A DNA stretch of 64,000 bases from Limnoperna fortunei. Taxonomy: Eukaryota; Mollusca; Bivalvia; Mytilida; Modiolidae. This document shows positions 12,097 through 24,772 of the stretch, piece after piece. The translations under genes and the position numbers were made by a program. The notes below the pieces were generated by a model. It saw nothing but the letters and a program-made list of their open reading frames with translations. It made no database searches and was not told the origin of the DNA. The DNA lies in NCBI GenBank assembly GCA_944474755.1, contig OX104117.1, positions 55,622,964 through 55,686,963 of the forward strand. The letters run 5' to 3'. How positions within the stretch are numbered: the stretch's first letter is position 1; every line of letters starts with the position of its first letter.

Positions 12097-13038
12097 ATAA
12101 AGAAAAAGATCGCTGCTCAACTGCCTGTTTTCTGTCGAAAAGAATTTATAATTGATTAAAGAGAGTTCGCGTACAACTTCAGGACAATTTGTACACTAAA
12201 AACGTAATGTGACAATTCAAATCCGGATAATTTAACGAACTTGTTCAGGGTAATATTTAATGCATAACACATGCATCCGGTTGAACAAATATTCGATCTT
12301 CAAGTTTACCGGCACATTAAATCATTATTGATCAGCAACAAATAAAATGCATGTGCAAATTATTCTTAAGCACTGTTTAAAAATGTTCTCTTTTCATTCG
12401 GGCAACGATGTTTAAACCCGCAATCAATTAAATGACAACGTTTATGTTGTCATGTACCACCGCGGAGATATTGTGGACAGACCCCTGTGGCGACATGCCA
12501 TGGTAGACTGAACTCCCTTATATGCATCCACTGTGGTAAGATTACCTGAAGATTCTTAACCACGATAGTAGGCGTGGATATACCATGGTGGGTGAAAGAG
12601 GAATGGATTAACTTCCATGGTGGGTTAGTGTTTTTTATAAAAAACATGTTGTTCCCTCTGTTCATATCAATTGTAGCACAGGTACATTATATAGAACAAT
12701 GTGTCCACAGCAATTAATGATTATGTTCAGTTACTACCAGTACATGTATATGACCAACTAATACTTTTATTTCATGACATTTTGTAAAGACATATTTCTG
12801 GACATACATGTACAGAAGTCCACCACTTATAAGACCACTCCATTCAAGTCATGAAAGTGGTCTTTAATTGGAGTATGTGGTCTTTCTTGAGGGGATGCAG
12901 TTTAGACAGCTTCGTCTGTTGATTAAAGCAAGAAATCTGATGTGATCAAGAATCACACAAATTAGATATTTATATTTTATAACAAAATATGAATGACAAT
13001 TTAAAAACCTCCATGTTGTTATTATCTGTATAAAAAGC

Positions 13039-13496
13039 ACGGTGTAGAATGGTAACGGACTTATCGCGTTTGTTTCTGTTTAACGGACTAATCGGGTTAA
13101 GCAAATGACTGTTCGTGCCAAAAAACACGAAGTAACTCAGAAAAATGAGTTCAAATGATAACAAGAAGGGATAAGTTTTATTAAAAACCATACTCACGGA
13201 ATACGTAATTGATCTATGATAACTCCTAGAAAATGTTACATCGATGTACCTCGTGGTTATTTCACAAAGTAAAAAACAAATCGAAAAATCGAGAAAAGCA
13301 AACATAAATTTCTATCATTCATCGTCAAATTGATATAAACAATGACTTTTTATGTTTAGAGATGTCCTGTTTTGAGTTAAAAATACATTCAACAAAGCTC
13401 TAGCAATTAAAATTGAACAATAATCATCTGCTTAACCCGATTAGTCCGTTAAACAGAAAAGAAACGCGATAAGTCCGTTACCATTCTACACCGTGA
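13039..13496. mobile_element. 458-bp element with 68-bp inverted repeats (family L)
   Basis: The left arm CACGGTGTAGAATGGTAACG (13039) through GACTAATCGGGTTAAGCA is mirrored at 13430-13496, ending CGTTACCATTCTACACCGTG. AAAAG flanks both ends, a possible 5-bp target duplication. The arms match nearly perfectly, suggesting recent activity. No coding capacity. Confidence 0.8.
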
Positions 13497-14451
13497 AAAG
13501 GCATCATTAAATATTTCCAAGTCTGCTAAACTTCTGGTTTCTAGTCACCATGGCAGCCAATACTATGCCAGATGATATAGACATAAAGAAATATTACATT
13601 ACCTGTATAGTTGTCCTGATTTATGTAATAATACATAATAGGGGCTACTTGTTATTTTTACGAACATGAACTCTATATTTTTCGTTTATATCTAAACTCA
13701 GTTTAAAACTGTATTTTAACAAAAATATCTAGACATAAAAACTATGATTCAATAACACACATATAAATTTGTCGAAATTTTGTCAATTTTTATTAGTATT
13801 ATGATGATCTAATATAATGGCCATTTGTCACATGGCTGATAGATCAATAGTCGATGATCGTGTCGGTACGATCAGCTGTTTGTCTATACAACTTACCGTT
13901 CGTCTTGCCACTCTGTAAAGAACAAATATTGTCTTAAAATTTCTCGTCATTCACTTTATAAGTACATTCAGACTAAATACTTGCCCCATATCACGCAATA
14001 CGTGCCAAAATAAAGGGATTGTTACGTCGCAGATGAATGGATGCTGACCTCGACGACCTTGTGGAGTTATGCTCGAGTTGCATCCCTTTGGGAAAACTAC
14101 CGTTGTTATCTTTGTGTTATTTTTATCCCCATATATCACTTAGACCCAAAAGAAATATATGATCCATGTTAAATACTGATTGGTCGTTCTGACTTATTGT
14201 CATTTACATTATCTTTGTTCTCGGTATATTTAACTTTCAAATTTTAATTTACAAATACACACGCCTACTCACATTTTAAAAGTTTCGTAGTTTTAACTAA
14301 AGTCCTTCAGATTTACGTTTTATGTAAAAATATAGCCTCCCTTCATAAAATAACTTAGTATTTTTATCCATAATTTTTGTCAACAGTAAAATCTAGTAAA
14401 CTTCGTTGATATATAATATATAGCAAAATAAACTCTCATATAAGTTTATCA

Positions 14452-14880
14452 CGTGGGGGGGGGGGGGTATATATAGGGTAATACGGATGTGCGGCCCGAA
14501 TGGGTCACTTTTTTAGCTCTCCAAAAGATATGAATAGGTAGCTTTTTTCATTGAAAAATATATCATTGGGTAGTTGTAAATTATCTAACTATATTCCATG
14601 CCTCAATTCTCATCTTAAGCATGTCATGTTAAGCCTATGTAAACCACAGTGATTTTACAAAGTGTTCCATTAACATCAATTTATCATTTTGGTAGTAAAC
14701 GTACTATTTTGTCAATGGGGATGTGCAGTAATGAATATATGAATAGGTCTGATTTAATCATTCAATATATGATTACGTCCTGTTGTATAGTGTCCGAAAA
14801 TATATGAATAGGGTGGGTTTTCAAATGTCCGTCCGCACACCTGTACCCAAAATTATCCTTAGTGACCCCCCCCCCCCCCA
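14452..14880. repeat. Segment bounded by G and C homopolymers with ATATGAATAGG repeats
   Basis: A run of about 13 G (14456) opens and about 14 C (14865) closes the segment. ATATGAATAGG occurs four times inside. Mirrored homopolymers suggest a degenerate inverted-repeat element. Confidence 0.4.
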
Positions 14881-14929
14881 GTGAAGTTTATATTTGTATT
14901 TGTGACAAGTGTGGTTATATCATGAAAAG

Positions 14930-15360
14930 AGGGGGCTTAGGGGGATATTAACAGGTTAATTTTTTTATTTTTCCCAAAACAGATAACAGTAAATTTAAAA
15001 CAATGATAACAGATAACAGCAATTTACAAGAGAAAACAGAAAACAGTGAGTTCAAAAATCGAAAAAACAGATAACAGCAGAATCTCATCGATTACTCCCT
15101 TTATAGGAAGACACAATTACATTTTAAACAAGTGGTGAATAAAATGAATTAATAAATAGATAACAGAGAAAAAAAACAGTTAATTAACAGTATTCTGACC
15201 ATTAACATCAAACAGGGTGTTTTTTTCCATTATAACAATTAACAACAATGTCAATTTTTAATAAAACACATAACAGTTCATGTTTAAAGAACAGTTAACA
15301 GTTGCTTTTTTTAAAACAGTTAACAGACTTGAAAAAAGCTCAAAACACGTTCACAGAAAA
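14930..15360. repeat. Cluster of ACAGATAACAG / ACAGTTAACAG motifs
   Basis: The motif AACAGATAACAG or AACAGTTAACAG recurs at irregular spacing (for example near 14980, 15007, 15065, 15295, 15318) in A-rich DNA. There is no fixed period, so it is either a decayed short tandem repeat or a protein-binding cluster. Confidence 0.5.
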
Positions 15361-15399
15361 GATCCCCCCTTTCTGAAAACTATGTCTACATTGTAACAT

Positions 15400-16990
15400 G
15401 AGTTTTTATGAATATTTCAAATTCTGATTCATCTGAAGTCTTATTAGCCAGAATTTAATGAGGACGTACAGATTTTTCTTGTCAGAGAATAAAACCAAAA
15501 ACTGAAGTACGATAAAACTGCAACAAATTCAATTTGTATTCCCACCCTAAATGTATGGTAAATAAACTTTTGTATTAATACGTACCCGAGTCTACAACTG
15601 AGTAAAAAAATGTTACATTATTTTTATTGACCGGTGATTTAAATAGCCATAAAGTATCTGAACAAGCATTTTCATGGTCAATAATAATAGAACAACGTGC
15701 CACGATCGTCATTAGATACGATAATCAATTTCACACTTATTCTGTGGCATATGTTCAAGGAGACAAAAGCTAGAGGTAGGTGATAAGTTCTGACCTAACT
15801 ATAGGCCAACATAATAAAAAAAAAACTATATGACTTGATAATTTGCGTACATGGAAATCTAATAAAAAGTATGTCAATTGCAGGGGCGGATGCAAACGAA
15901 TTTGCAAACGGAAAAGGGGATGGAATAGTAACGGTCGCGAGTCTGGGGACCGCTTAAGGCCCCCAGGTCGATAAGGACGGATTAGACACACGATTAGGTA
16001 ATGGAAAAATATGTTTTAACACCAGATTTTGTATCAGCAAACCTTTAATGATGAATCTAGTTTTGTGTTTTATCTTATGGGAACAACTAAGATAAATGAA
16101 AATGTAAAAGAAAATATATATAAAAAATCTATGTAATACATGTATTATAAATTTCTTCTGAAACCTTCACATCACCCATTCAACCCCACTTCTCTGTTTA
16201 AAATAAAATGCGGGTACTTAACCCCGGTACTCCTGTCCTTAGACAGCTCTTGAATTGGTTTATAGTGCATTCATATTTATGCAGGACTTATTTCATACAT
16301 TTACGAATTGGATTGTTAGTATAGAATATACAAAAGTATATCCAAATTGTAGTGTTGAGCGGGTTTTGATTGTAAATAGATTTTTGAAAAATTAATAACG
16401 TACGACTAATTTGTTCTACAGCTTACCTTTCGTTGAAATATGTTATAGCCTGTATAAACAATTATTGACACACCTGTTTATTCATGTAAATATCAAGGTC
16501 ATTTTAATCCGGTTGAGCAATGATTTTGCACTAAATAACTTTTCGTTGGACGATTTTTAAAGAGTTATTTTGGACTTCTAAGTATTGACTCGCGTAATTC
16601 TAAAGAGCAAATATGATTTAAAGTTATACCATGAAAGCACAACTTTTACCTGATGTTGCACTTTTGCATTATGCAGGTGTAATAAATTGCGAATTAAAAA
16701 TTTACAGTTGTCAATATCTAATACATATCTGTTTCAGGCAGAAACTTACTCTTTTTTCAAGTGTGCAGTATTAAGATACGACTTGTTTTTGATTTTATTT
16801 TGTCATAGCAAGAACAAACTGATTTTGGTTATTGTTCTCTTAATTATATTTACCAAGGACAGAACCTTTTGTTTGTAACACGTTACAGATAAATAAATCA
16901 CGACAGCTCCAATGTCAGGTTGGTCCGTATTCATACTCAAAAACTGAAGTCATTCATTTAAAATGAAATTTTACTCTGTTTTCAGTGTCC
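15400..16990. other. No gene recognised; AT-rich
   Basis: Open frames are short and composed of AT-rich codons. A GC-richer patch at 15880-15985 (GGTCGCGAGTCTGGGGACCG) matches nothing else in the window. Confidence 0.5.
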
Positions 16991-17019
16991 ATTGAAATAT
17001 ACGGATGGAGAAGGAATCG

Positions 17020-18015
17020 GTAGGATACTAGTATCTGGATTTGATCTGTAGACTTCAGAAATTTTATAAAGAACCACCGATACACGGACATTGTGGTACA
17101 AGTTGAAAGCAAAACATTTCGATGCCGTAAACTTATACTATCTGCAGCATCTCAGTTTTTTTGACGCGATGTTATCATTGAAGGGAAAATTTTCGAGGAT
17201 GATTTGGACTTTATAACGGCAGAAGAGTTACTGAAAACCGTCAATGCTTAAGATCAAAAGTTTACAAAATAAGTTTGAATAGTTAATGACCGATAATATT
17301 GACGGTGAAAACTGTGTTGGACACTGGAAAATTGCGCAACATATATAAAACACTGATAGAGAAGAGTTTACAATATATTTTGAATAATAAGTCTGTACAA
17401 ACGATGAATTTCTTCAATTCGAAAGTGAGGAACTTATTGCTATAATAATATTAGATGCTTAGCTTCATTTATAAACTATGATCTTTGGTTTATATTATTT
17501 CTGATCCATCCAGTCGTTTTTTTTCAAGTAAATTTTGTAGAGGTCGTTACAGACATGCAATTCTTTGAATGGCGGCGGTTAAAAAATCTCAGTATGTGCT
17601 AGGAGGATACAACTTTAGATCACTGAGCTGTATCGAATAATACAAAATGGGCATTGAAAGGCGACCTGCAGTATGGTGTAGACGCTACATCCACTTCAGC
17701 ATTGGACGATAACATCTATGTATTTGGTGGTTTGCTTGGATTCGCACAAGAGAGAGTCGGTATTAAATGCTTTAATACAAAAACCAAAACAAGTTAAAAG
17801 TTGGAATTTTTCCACATCTTGTAAATACGCGAGATCGATAGCCGTTAACAATCGTATGCAAGTAATTTCCGCACAAGGTTAACTTTTTTCTTACAGCCCA
17901 GGCGACGGTCCCATAATGATTAGCAATGATCCACGGATTTAACAGAACTTCATCCTCACACGTCAGGGTTTGTGTCAACATGTCTTTCGTGGAGATGTTA
18001 TGGAAGTAAATGATT
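17020..18015 (+). pseudogene. Decayed BTB-BACK-Kelch (KLHL-type) pseudogene
   Basis: Conceptual translation across several frames gives clear family blocks. A BTB segment lies near 17085-17160 (YTDIVVQVESKTFRCRKLIL then SAASQFF). The BTB end and BACK entry follow (TAEELLKTVNA, IKSLQNKFE). A typical BACK core lies near 17283-17345 (NIDGENCVGHWKIAQHI), then DEFLQFESEELIAII near 17404. Kelch-like pieces follow: YVLGGYNFRS near 17595, DDNIYVFGGL near 17708 and YARSIAVNNRM near 17825. Stop codons and frameshifts break the frame many times and parts are missing, so it cannot make a KLHL protein. Intact KLHL proteins are usually Cullin-3 substrate adaptors. No introns are evident, so a retrocopy or an intronless family member is likely. 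Confidence 0.82.
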
Positions 18016-18639
18016 TAATATATATATCATATATATTAATTTGTAATTTATGTATACATCTTTTTATTTTAAATACTATTTATTTATCACTTTTCCATTT
18101 ACATTATCTGCTTACATAATTATTGCATCATGTCAACTTAAATTTGTGTAGAATAAGGGAAAAGTGATAAAGCCTTAGTTTTATCAATTATAAAAGTACA
18201 ATAATTCCCTACTTTCTATCATTTTATTACCTTTAGCAGACACATTCAACATTATGTGTTGATCTGCTGTACAGAAAGATGTTTTTGCTTCCTGTATGTA
18301 CAAGAAAGAAATATAAAAAAACCAACTGCACATACACAACCCTCCACAATGGAACCATCAACTTTTGACAAAAAAATAATTGGCCCAAGTCTAAAACTAC
18401 AAATTGGATTGAAGTAAAAATTGAACTTTATGTCTTCATTTTATAGTGCATAACCGCTGTGCGAAGATTCAACAAACTTTGTTAACGCGTTTTCAAGTCA
18501 CCATCTGAAAACCACCGGGGCACGGACAGATGGACGGACGTACACTCATATGCATACGGAGGGTATCACATTATACCCCGCCACTTTGTGTATAAAAAGG
18601 GATGATATTTGAACATTATAATAATTTAGCATTATAAGC

Positions 18640-19290
18640 TTTTAAGCCTTATTTTTATTATCATACTGGAGACCATGAATATTAAAAAAAATTCTGGAAC
18701 CCAACAGATAAGATCATGGTTGTTCCTTACGAAAGCATAAATCACTATGCCACGATATTTATTGTTTTTGACGAGAAAATAGCTGTAACTTCCAGTTGAA
18801 AGACCATGAACCATCAAAGAATCCAAGCATGGATAAACCATGAACCATCACAAAAACAAGAATGGACCATCTACTATGACGCAACATGCATGGAAAGACC
18901 AAGAACTTGCAGAATCATGACCAACATATACCTGAAAAGGGCATGAACCATGACAAAATATGCCAGTATTGTCTACCATGACTAACAAATGTTTGAACTT
19001 ATGGAACCATCAGACATACAAGCTTGATACTGTTTCAATAAACCATGACAAACACAGGCCAGCATGAAAACCAAAGTCTGTACCAACAATCAAGACAAAC
19101 AAATGTTTGGACTTACTGAGCCATGACACATACAAGCATGATACTGTTTCAATAAACCATGACAAACACAGGCCAGCATGAAAACCAAAGTCTGTACCAA
19201 CAATCAAGACAAACAAATGTTTGGACTTATTGAACCATGACACATACAAGCATGATACTGTTTCAATAAACCATGACGAACACATAAGAG
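18640..19290. repeat. Tandem repeat with 114-bp period and ACCATGA-rich flank
   Basis: The marker AAATGTTTG(G/A)ACTTA occurs at 18987, 19101 and 19215, a 114-bp step. Units contain TACTGTTTCAATAAACCATG and AAACACAGGCCAGCATGAAA. The left flank (18660-18990) is littered with ACCATGA/GACCATGA motifs, apparently decayed units. Confidence 0.75.
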
Positions 19291-19379
19291 TTAAGTTCAA
19301 TATTAACCTACATTAGAATAATGCTATACTGCATTACACTTATATATTTCTACTTGCCATGATGAAGGATGATATTATT

Positions 19380-19433
19380 TTAAGGGCCCTGGTGGATGAG
19401 ATGTTAAGGGCCTTGGTGGATGAGATGTTAAGG
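19380..19433. repeat. 27-bp direct duplication
   Basis: TTAAGGGCC(C/T)TGGTGGATGA then GATG occurs twice in tandem, and a third start (TTAAGGG) follows. Confidence 0.75.
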
Positions 19434-20087
19434 GTAGTAACTAGTAGTTATCTACTAATGATTACATTTCTGTTGACAATGAAATTCGGGTTTGAGTGTT
19501 ACTGCAGGATTACTCGAAATATTGAAAAGGATCGCCAGTTGATATCCTGCCTAAGGTCACAGGTTTTCACTGGATACTTCAGCTTCCTACACAAAAACTG
19601 TGTGACATGATATAGCTTCTGAAGGTGGCATTGCACCACATGCAAACAAATTTAATGTAGACAAGTGATTCTATGTGCTAAGTTTGATTTCCAACCAGCA
19701 AAATATAAATATCTATGTAAAACCGGTAACTTGTATGTTCGACTTTCTGTTGCCATGGCGAGAATGTTCTGGCAAAATAACAAAGGCCATCTAGGAATGA
19801 AGCTGGGGCTATCAAGTAAGTTTTGAAAGTGGCCATATAATCTTCAACAATGCCCAACATGGTTCAAACAGGTAAAGTTGGTTTATTAAGAAAAGATTAA
19901 AATAAAAAAGTTTAAGCTATACAACACAAGAAATGTCATTGACATTAATAATCGTTATAGATGGCCAAACAAATAGTAAGGATGTTCATCAACTTATGTG
20001 TTGCACATCCAGAAATTGAATTTCTTTGTCAAGATAAATCCTTCTTATTTAAAGAAGAAAATTAAGAAACAAAAAAAATATTCAAAC

Positions 20088-21015
20088 CCTAGGGCTAGAC
20101 CTGACAAATAACTATCGGAGACAGACCTGACACATAACCCTTGGGCTAGATCTGACACATAACCCTAGGGCTAGACCTGACAAATAACTATCGGAGACAG
20201 ACCTGACACATAACCCTTGGGCTAGATCTGACACATAACCCTAGGGCTAGACCTGACAAATAACTATCGGAGACAGACCTGACACATAACCCTTGGGCTA
20301 GACCTGACACACAACCCTATAACTAGACCTGATAGATAACTTTCAGAGATAGATCTGACACATAACCCTAAAGCTAGACCTGACACACAACCCTAGGGCT
20401 AGACCTGACACATAACCCTAGGGCTAGACCCAACACATACCCCTTGGGCTAGACCTGACACATATTTCTAGGGCTAGACCTGGCACATAACTCTTAGGGA
20501 TAGGCCTGACACATAACCCAAGGGCTAGATCTGACACATATCCCTAAGGCTAGACATGACACAAAACCCAAGGGCTAGACCTGACACACAACCGTAGGGC
20601 TAGACCTGACACACAACCCTAGGGCTAGACCTGACACATAACCCTAGGGCTAGACCCAACACATACCCCTTGGGCTAGACCTGACACATAACCCTAGGGC
20701 TAGACCTGGCACATGACCCTAGGGCTAAACCTGACACATAACCCTAGGGCTAAACCTGACACATAACCCTAGGGCTAAACCTGACACATAACCCTATGGC
20801 TAGACCTGATACATAACTCTTAAGAGATAGATTCGACACACAACACTAGGGCTAGACCTGGCACATAACTCTTGGAGATAGGCCTGACACATAACCCTAG
20901 GGTTAGACCTGACACATATCCCTAGGGCTAGACTTGACACACAACCGTAGGTCTAGACCTGACACACAACCCTAGGGCTAGACCTGACACACAACCCTAC
21001 AGTTAGACCTGATTC
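20088..21015. repeat. 25-bp minisatellite, about 37 units
   Basis: The consensus is CTAGACCTGACACATAACCC followed by TAGGG, tandem for over 900 bp. Near the left end a 75-bp super-unit (three monomers, one reading ACTATCGGAGACAGACCTGA) is repeated about three times. Variants cluster locally, which suggests unequal exchange. Confidence 0.9.
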
Positions 21016-21810
21016 ATAACTTTACTGGTACCTAACTATCCTAACTCAGTCCAGTAGTATCCAAATATCATCTTCTGAAAAGTTCACAAAATATAAACAT
21101 AATAGAATGTTATAAATACAGGACTGTATGGAATGAAAACTGAAACAATAATTTATATTTAATTGCATCTAATGATTACACAACCCAGTAAAACACATAA
21201 CATGTTTCAAGTAAATTCACAAATAATATAAACAATATCACTAGCTTAACTCCAACCACAATTCTCCATTTATGTGCATATCATTTTTCATGTTGAGTAT
21301 TATTTATATTTGTAATCATGTGAGGCAACAATAAATTTTGTAGAGGTCAAATTTATGAGTAATTTCCTTTGTCATTCTGTATAATCAGTTAACTTAAATA
21401 GGTTTCATATATATAAGGAAAATAAGTATTTCCCAATGTACTTAAAAGTAAACAAATGTAAAAAAAGTCAACATTAAATATAGCTATAACAATTCATCAC
21501 AATTTGCAGCATTTTTACTTTTATGTGCGTCAATAGATAATGTTTGTCACAGCATACTGACCCTGTTACAAAAAATAAGTGACAGGTCAGTTCATTATCT
21601 GGCATGCATGACTAACAATATTTCCTTTCAATTGTTGTTTAAAGTGACTGATTTTCATTTTTACTTTTTTTATGGATTTCACAAAGATATAAAGTTGGCT
21701 ATAAATAATAGATCAACAAAATATAAGGCAATCAGTTTTTTAAGTGTCTTTCTAAACAGATATCATATCCAGCTAACCTGAAATGCCCCATTAGAAAGCC
21801 ACTACCAACC

Positions 21811-23308
21811 AGAGGCTTCTGTATCACTCACCTAATTAATATAGGCAAAGATGGCATTTCTGTGATGTTAAACTAAGTTCTGGAAATTTCAATATTCTAC
21901 TGGCATAAATAACATTACCTTTGTTGAGACCATCCAATGAATCTTGCTATTTGGTTCAACTTGTTCAATAGTTTCAGATAGGAAGCTATTTTAAAATTCT
22001 CCCATAGGTTTTGATTCAAATTGAATTCCAACAATTGCGATCATGGATTTACAATCAAATAAGCTAGCATAAACTTTTAAGAGAACCATCCAATGAACTT
22101 TCACATACAACATAGCTTTAATCAGCTTTGGCATTTCAGAAAAGATGGCATATAAAAACTATTCCTATAGCCTGTTCTGTTAAACTTAGTCTGTAATGGT
22201 AATGGTGGCAATTTTTACTGTCTTATTAGCTTAAAAGAATTTTAGAGGACCATTCAATAAATATTCCCAATAACTTTTGTTTCACTTGGCTAACTGGTTT
22301 CAGAGAAGAAGCCTTTTAAAAAGTTTTCCCATGGGGTCCTGTGTTAAATTAAGTCATGTGGTGGTTGCCCATTTCAATTTCTGATTGGCATAAAAACATA
22401 AAACTTAGAGGACCATCCCATGAAAACTGGTAATAAAGTTGGTTTTAATTGGTTTAGCAGTTTCAGTGAAAAAGCTTTTTCATGCATGTTTCCCCATAGG
22501 GCTCTATATTAAACAGCCTGCAACGGTATCCATTTAGAATATCCAATTGGCAAAAATGAAAACCAAACTTTATAGAAGATCTAGACTATCCAATGAATAC
22601 TGGTAACAGGTTTGTTTGTTTGATGGTGTTTTATGCCAATTTCAGCTATTTTTCAGCTATATCATGGCATGCAGTTTTTATTGGGGGAGGAAGCCAGAGT
22701 ACACTGAGAAAACCCTCGACCTGCGGTAGGAAAACTGGCAATCCTTGTCGATTAAGATTGGAGTTGATTACACCCTGCCTTCAGTGAGAATCGTACCTGC
22801 AATCTCAGTATTGACAGACCACGTGATCAACAGTAGATGAACTACCTTAACCACTGGGCCACAAAGGCCCCTGGGAACAAGTTTTGTTTCGATTTGTCAA
22901 CTAGTTTCAGATAAGAAGCCTGTTTAAACTTTTTCCAATAGGCTCGTATGTTTAACTAAGACCTTTGGTGGCAGCCATTTTGAATTTTTCAATTGGCATA
23001 AAAACATAAACTTTAAAGATCCAAACAATATTGCTAATGAGTTTTATTTCCATTGTTAAACTGGTTTCATAGAAGAAGCCTTTCTAAACTTTTACCCATA
23101 GGTTGCTATGTTACACTAAGCCCTGCTGTAGTGGCCATTTTAAATTTCTAAATTGCATAAAAACATGAACTTTTCTGAGGACCAACCAAACAATATTGCT
23201 AGTAAGATTTCGTTTAAATTGGTTAACCAGTTTTGACAGAAAAAGCCTTTTTATACTTTTTTCTCATAGGTTCCTATGTTAAACCAAATGCTGTGAGGAT
23301 GGCCATTT
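21811..23308 (-). mobile_element. Family A tandem-core element, opposite orientation
   Basis: It begins CAGAGGCTTCTGTATCACTC, the counterpart of the right end of the copy at 58645-59808. Diverged units of about 160 bp follow (TTTCAGAGAAGAAGCC, GCCATTTTGAATTTTTCAAT). A SINE is inserted at about 22602-22872, and the far end is cut off by the family E repeat at 23309. Confidence 0.65.
22602..22872 (-). mobile_element. tRNA-derived SINE, copy 2
   Basis: Same length and order as 11828-12096, with a decayed head (GCCCAGTGG; GGTACGATTCTC) and a CAAACAAAC tail. It is inserted in the family A array at 21811-23308. Confidence 0.78.
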
Positions 23309-23905
23309 TAGTGTGGACACACAAAAATGTCTAGCCTGCATTCTGCATCAGTAATTCAAAAAAATTATGTCATGAGCAACATGTAAAGAGCATTAAATGG
23401 TTATCATGATCATTTAAAATATACATTGCATGGTTACAGGGAAACTGACCTTATTCAAAAATTTTAATGTCACAGGACCATAAAATTGAGGTCATAGTCA
23501 GGTGACATCTAATAGACATTCATGCACTATTTAACAGCAACCTAGTATTGTCATCCTACCATCTTGGTGACTGAGGAACTGTGCTAATTCAAACAATTTT
23601 ACCTTGTCACTGGACCATGATATTTGAAGTCAAGGTGAGGTGACACCTACCAGACAGTCAACTACTTATTCATCAGCAACCTATATATCAAATACATTTA
23701 TTCTACAATGCATGGTTACAAAGGAACTTCCTAATCCAAAAACTTTAATGTAGTCACTGGATTGTGAAATTGAGGTAAAAGTCAGGTCACTGAATGGCAA
23801 GTAATCATTATAAGATATCGCTGGACCAACTTTGATGGACCTAGGGCTTAAGCTTACAAAGATATAAAGCAAAATGTCAACTGTTTTAACCAGGCCAAAA
23901 ATGTT
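23309..23905 (+). mobile_element. Diverged family E element without GCC run
   Basis: The left end GTGTGGACACACAAAAATGT and about three diverged monomers (GAGGTCATAGTCAGGTGACA type) are recognisable. The unique right part (GATGGACCTAGGGCTTAAGC) follows, but the triplet run and terminal hairpin are gone. It abuts the family A array on its left. Confidence 0.7.
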
Positions 23906-23949
23906 TACAACCAGCACGACAACCTCTATTCATTAGATTGTGACAACTT

Positions 23950-24772
23950 AAAAGCCAAGCTTGTTTTTAGTTCTTTACCCGTTTAATAGGAAAACAGCGT
24001 AAAAATAAAAAACCAGAGGAGGCAGAGGTTTTAAGGTCTGATGTCTGAGAAAGTTCACGATGTTTTCCTTACTTTTTGTGTTTGTTATTTCAACATCTGA
24101 CACAGATTTTAAAATTAAACTTGCTAATTTAAAGGATGCTTTATCTATGAAAATTAATTCAAGTACATGTATGTAAACAAAAATCCAACTATATAATAGT
24201 TACACTAAAATTCATGGTTGAAAACAATCTAAAAAAGAAATTAAGGACAAAACAAATAAAACTGAACACGTATAAGTATATATTATTAGTTTTCAAGATT
24301 TTATTATTAAAATTTCATTCATTTTAAATAAGAATTACTTCAGTTCATGTGTGTTAAAAATAGTTTGTTAACTGCTTTCCATAGCTATAAAAATACAGGT
24401 ACATGCCATGCCAATAGAAACAAAACAAAAACCAATAGATAATCTTTATTTAAAATTAAAATAAAAAGAAAATAAACAAATTCTGATGTTATGGTTATTC
24501 ATTAAAAATTGCAAAGTATGATATTAAAATCTGTTATACAGTAAAAGCAGATGAATTCTAAAATTATATACAATAAACAACTTGTAATATATTACATGGG
24601 GATGCATAAATAAAATCAAATAACTAATATACAAAAACAACACCAATAGTTATTCCTGTTAAGTTTTATGTTTTATGTGCGACCTTTGGTGTACTGTATT
24701 GTCCATTTTAACTTCATTAATTACTAACATAAAAGCATTTTTATATTTGATTCTTTTACATAAAAATACTCA
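23950..24772. other. Region downstream of ERI2, including its probable 3' UTR
   Basis: Very AT-rich and repeat-poor compared with its surroundings. Minus-strand AATAAA at 24450-24445 would give a 3' UTR of about 330 nt. No gene on either strand. Confidence 0.45.

Noticed and set aside
19010..19300. 96-codon minus-strand open frame with repeated SWFIETVSCLYVSW-type segments
   Set aside because: The repeated peptide is the translation of the 114-bp tandem repeat and has no start, splice or family evidence.
20088..21015. Interstitial telomere
   Set aside because: Units contain TAACCC by chance, but the period is 25 bp and no run of the telomere hexamer exists.
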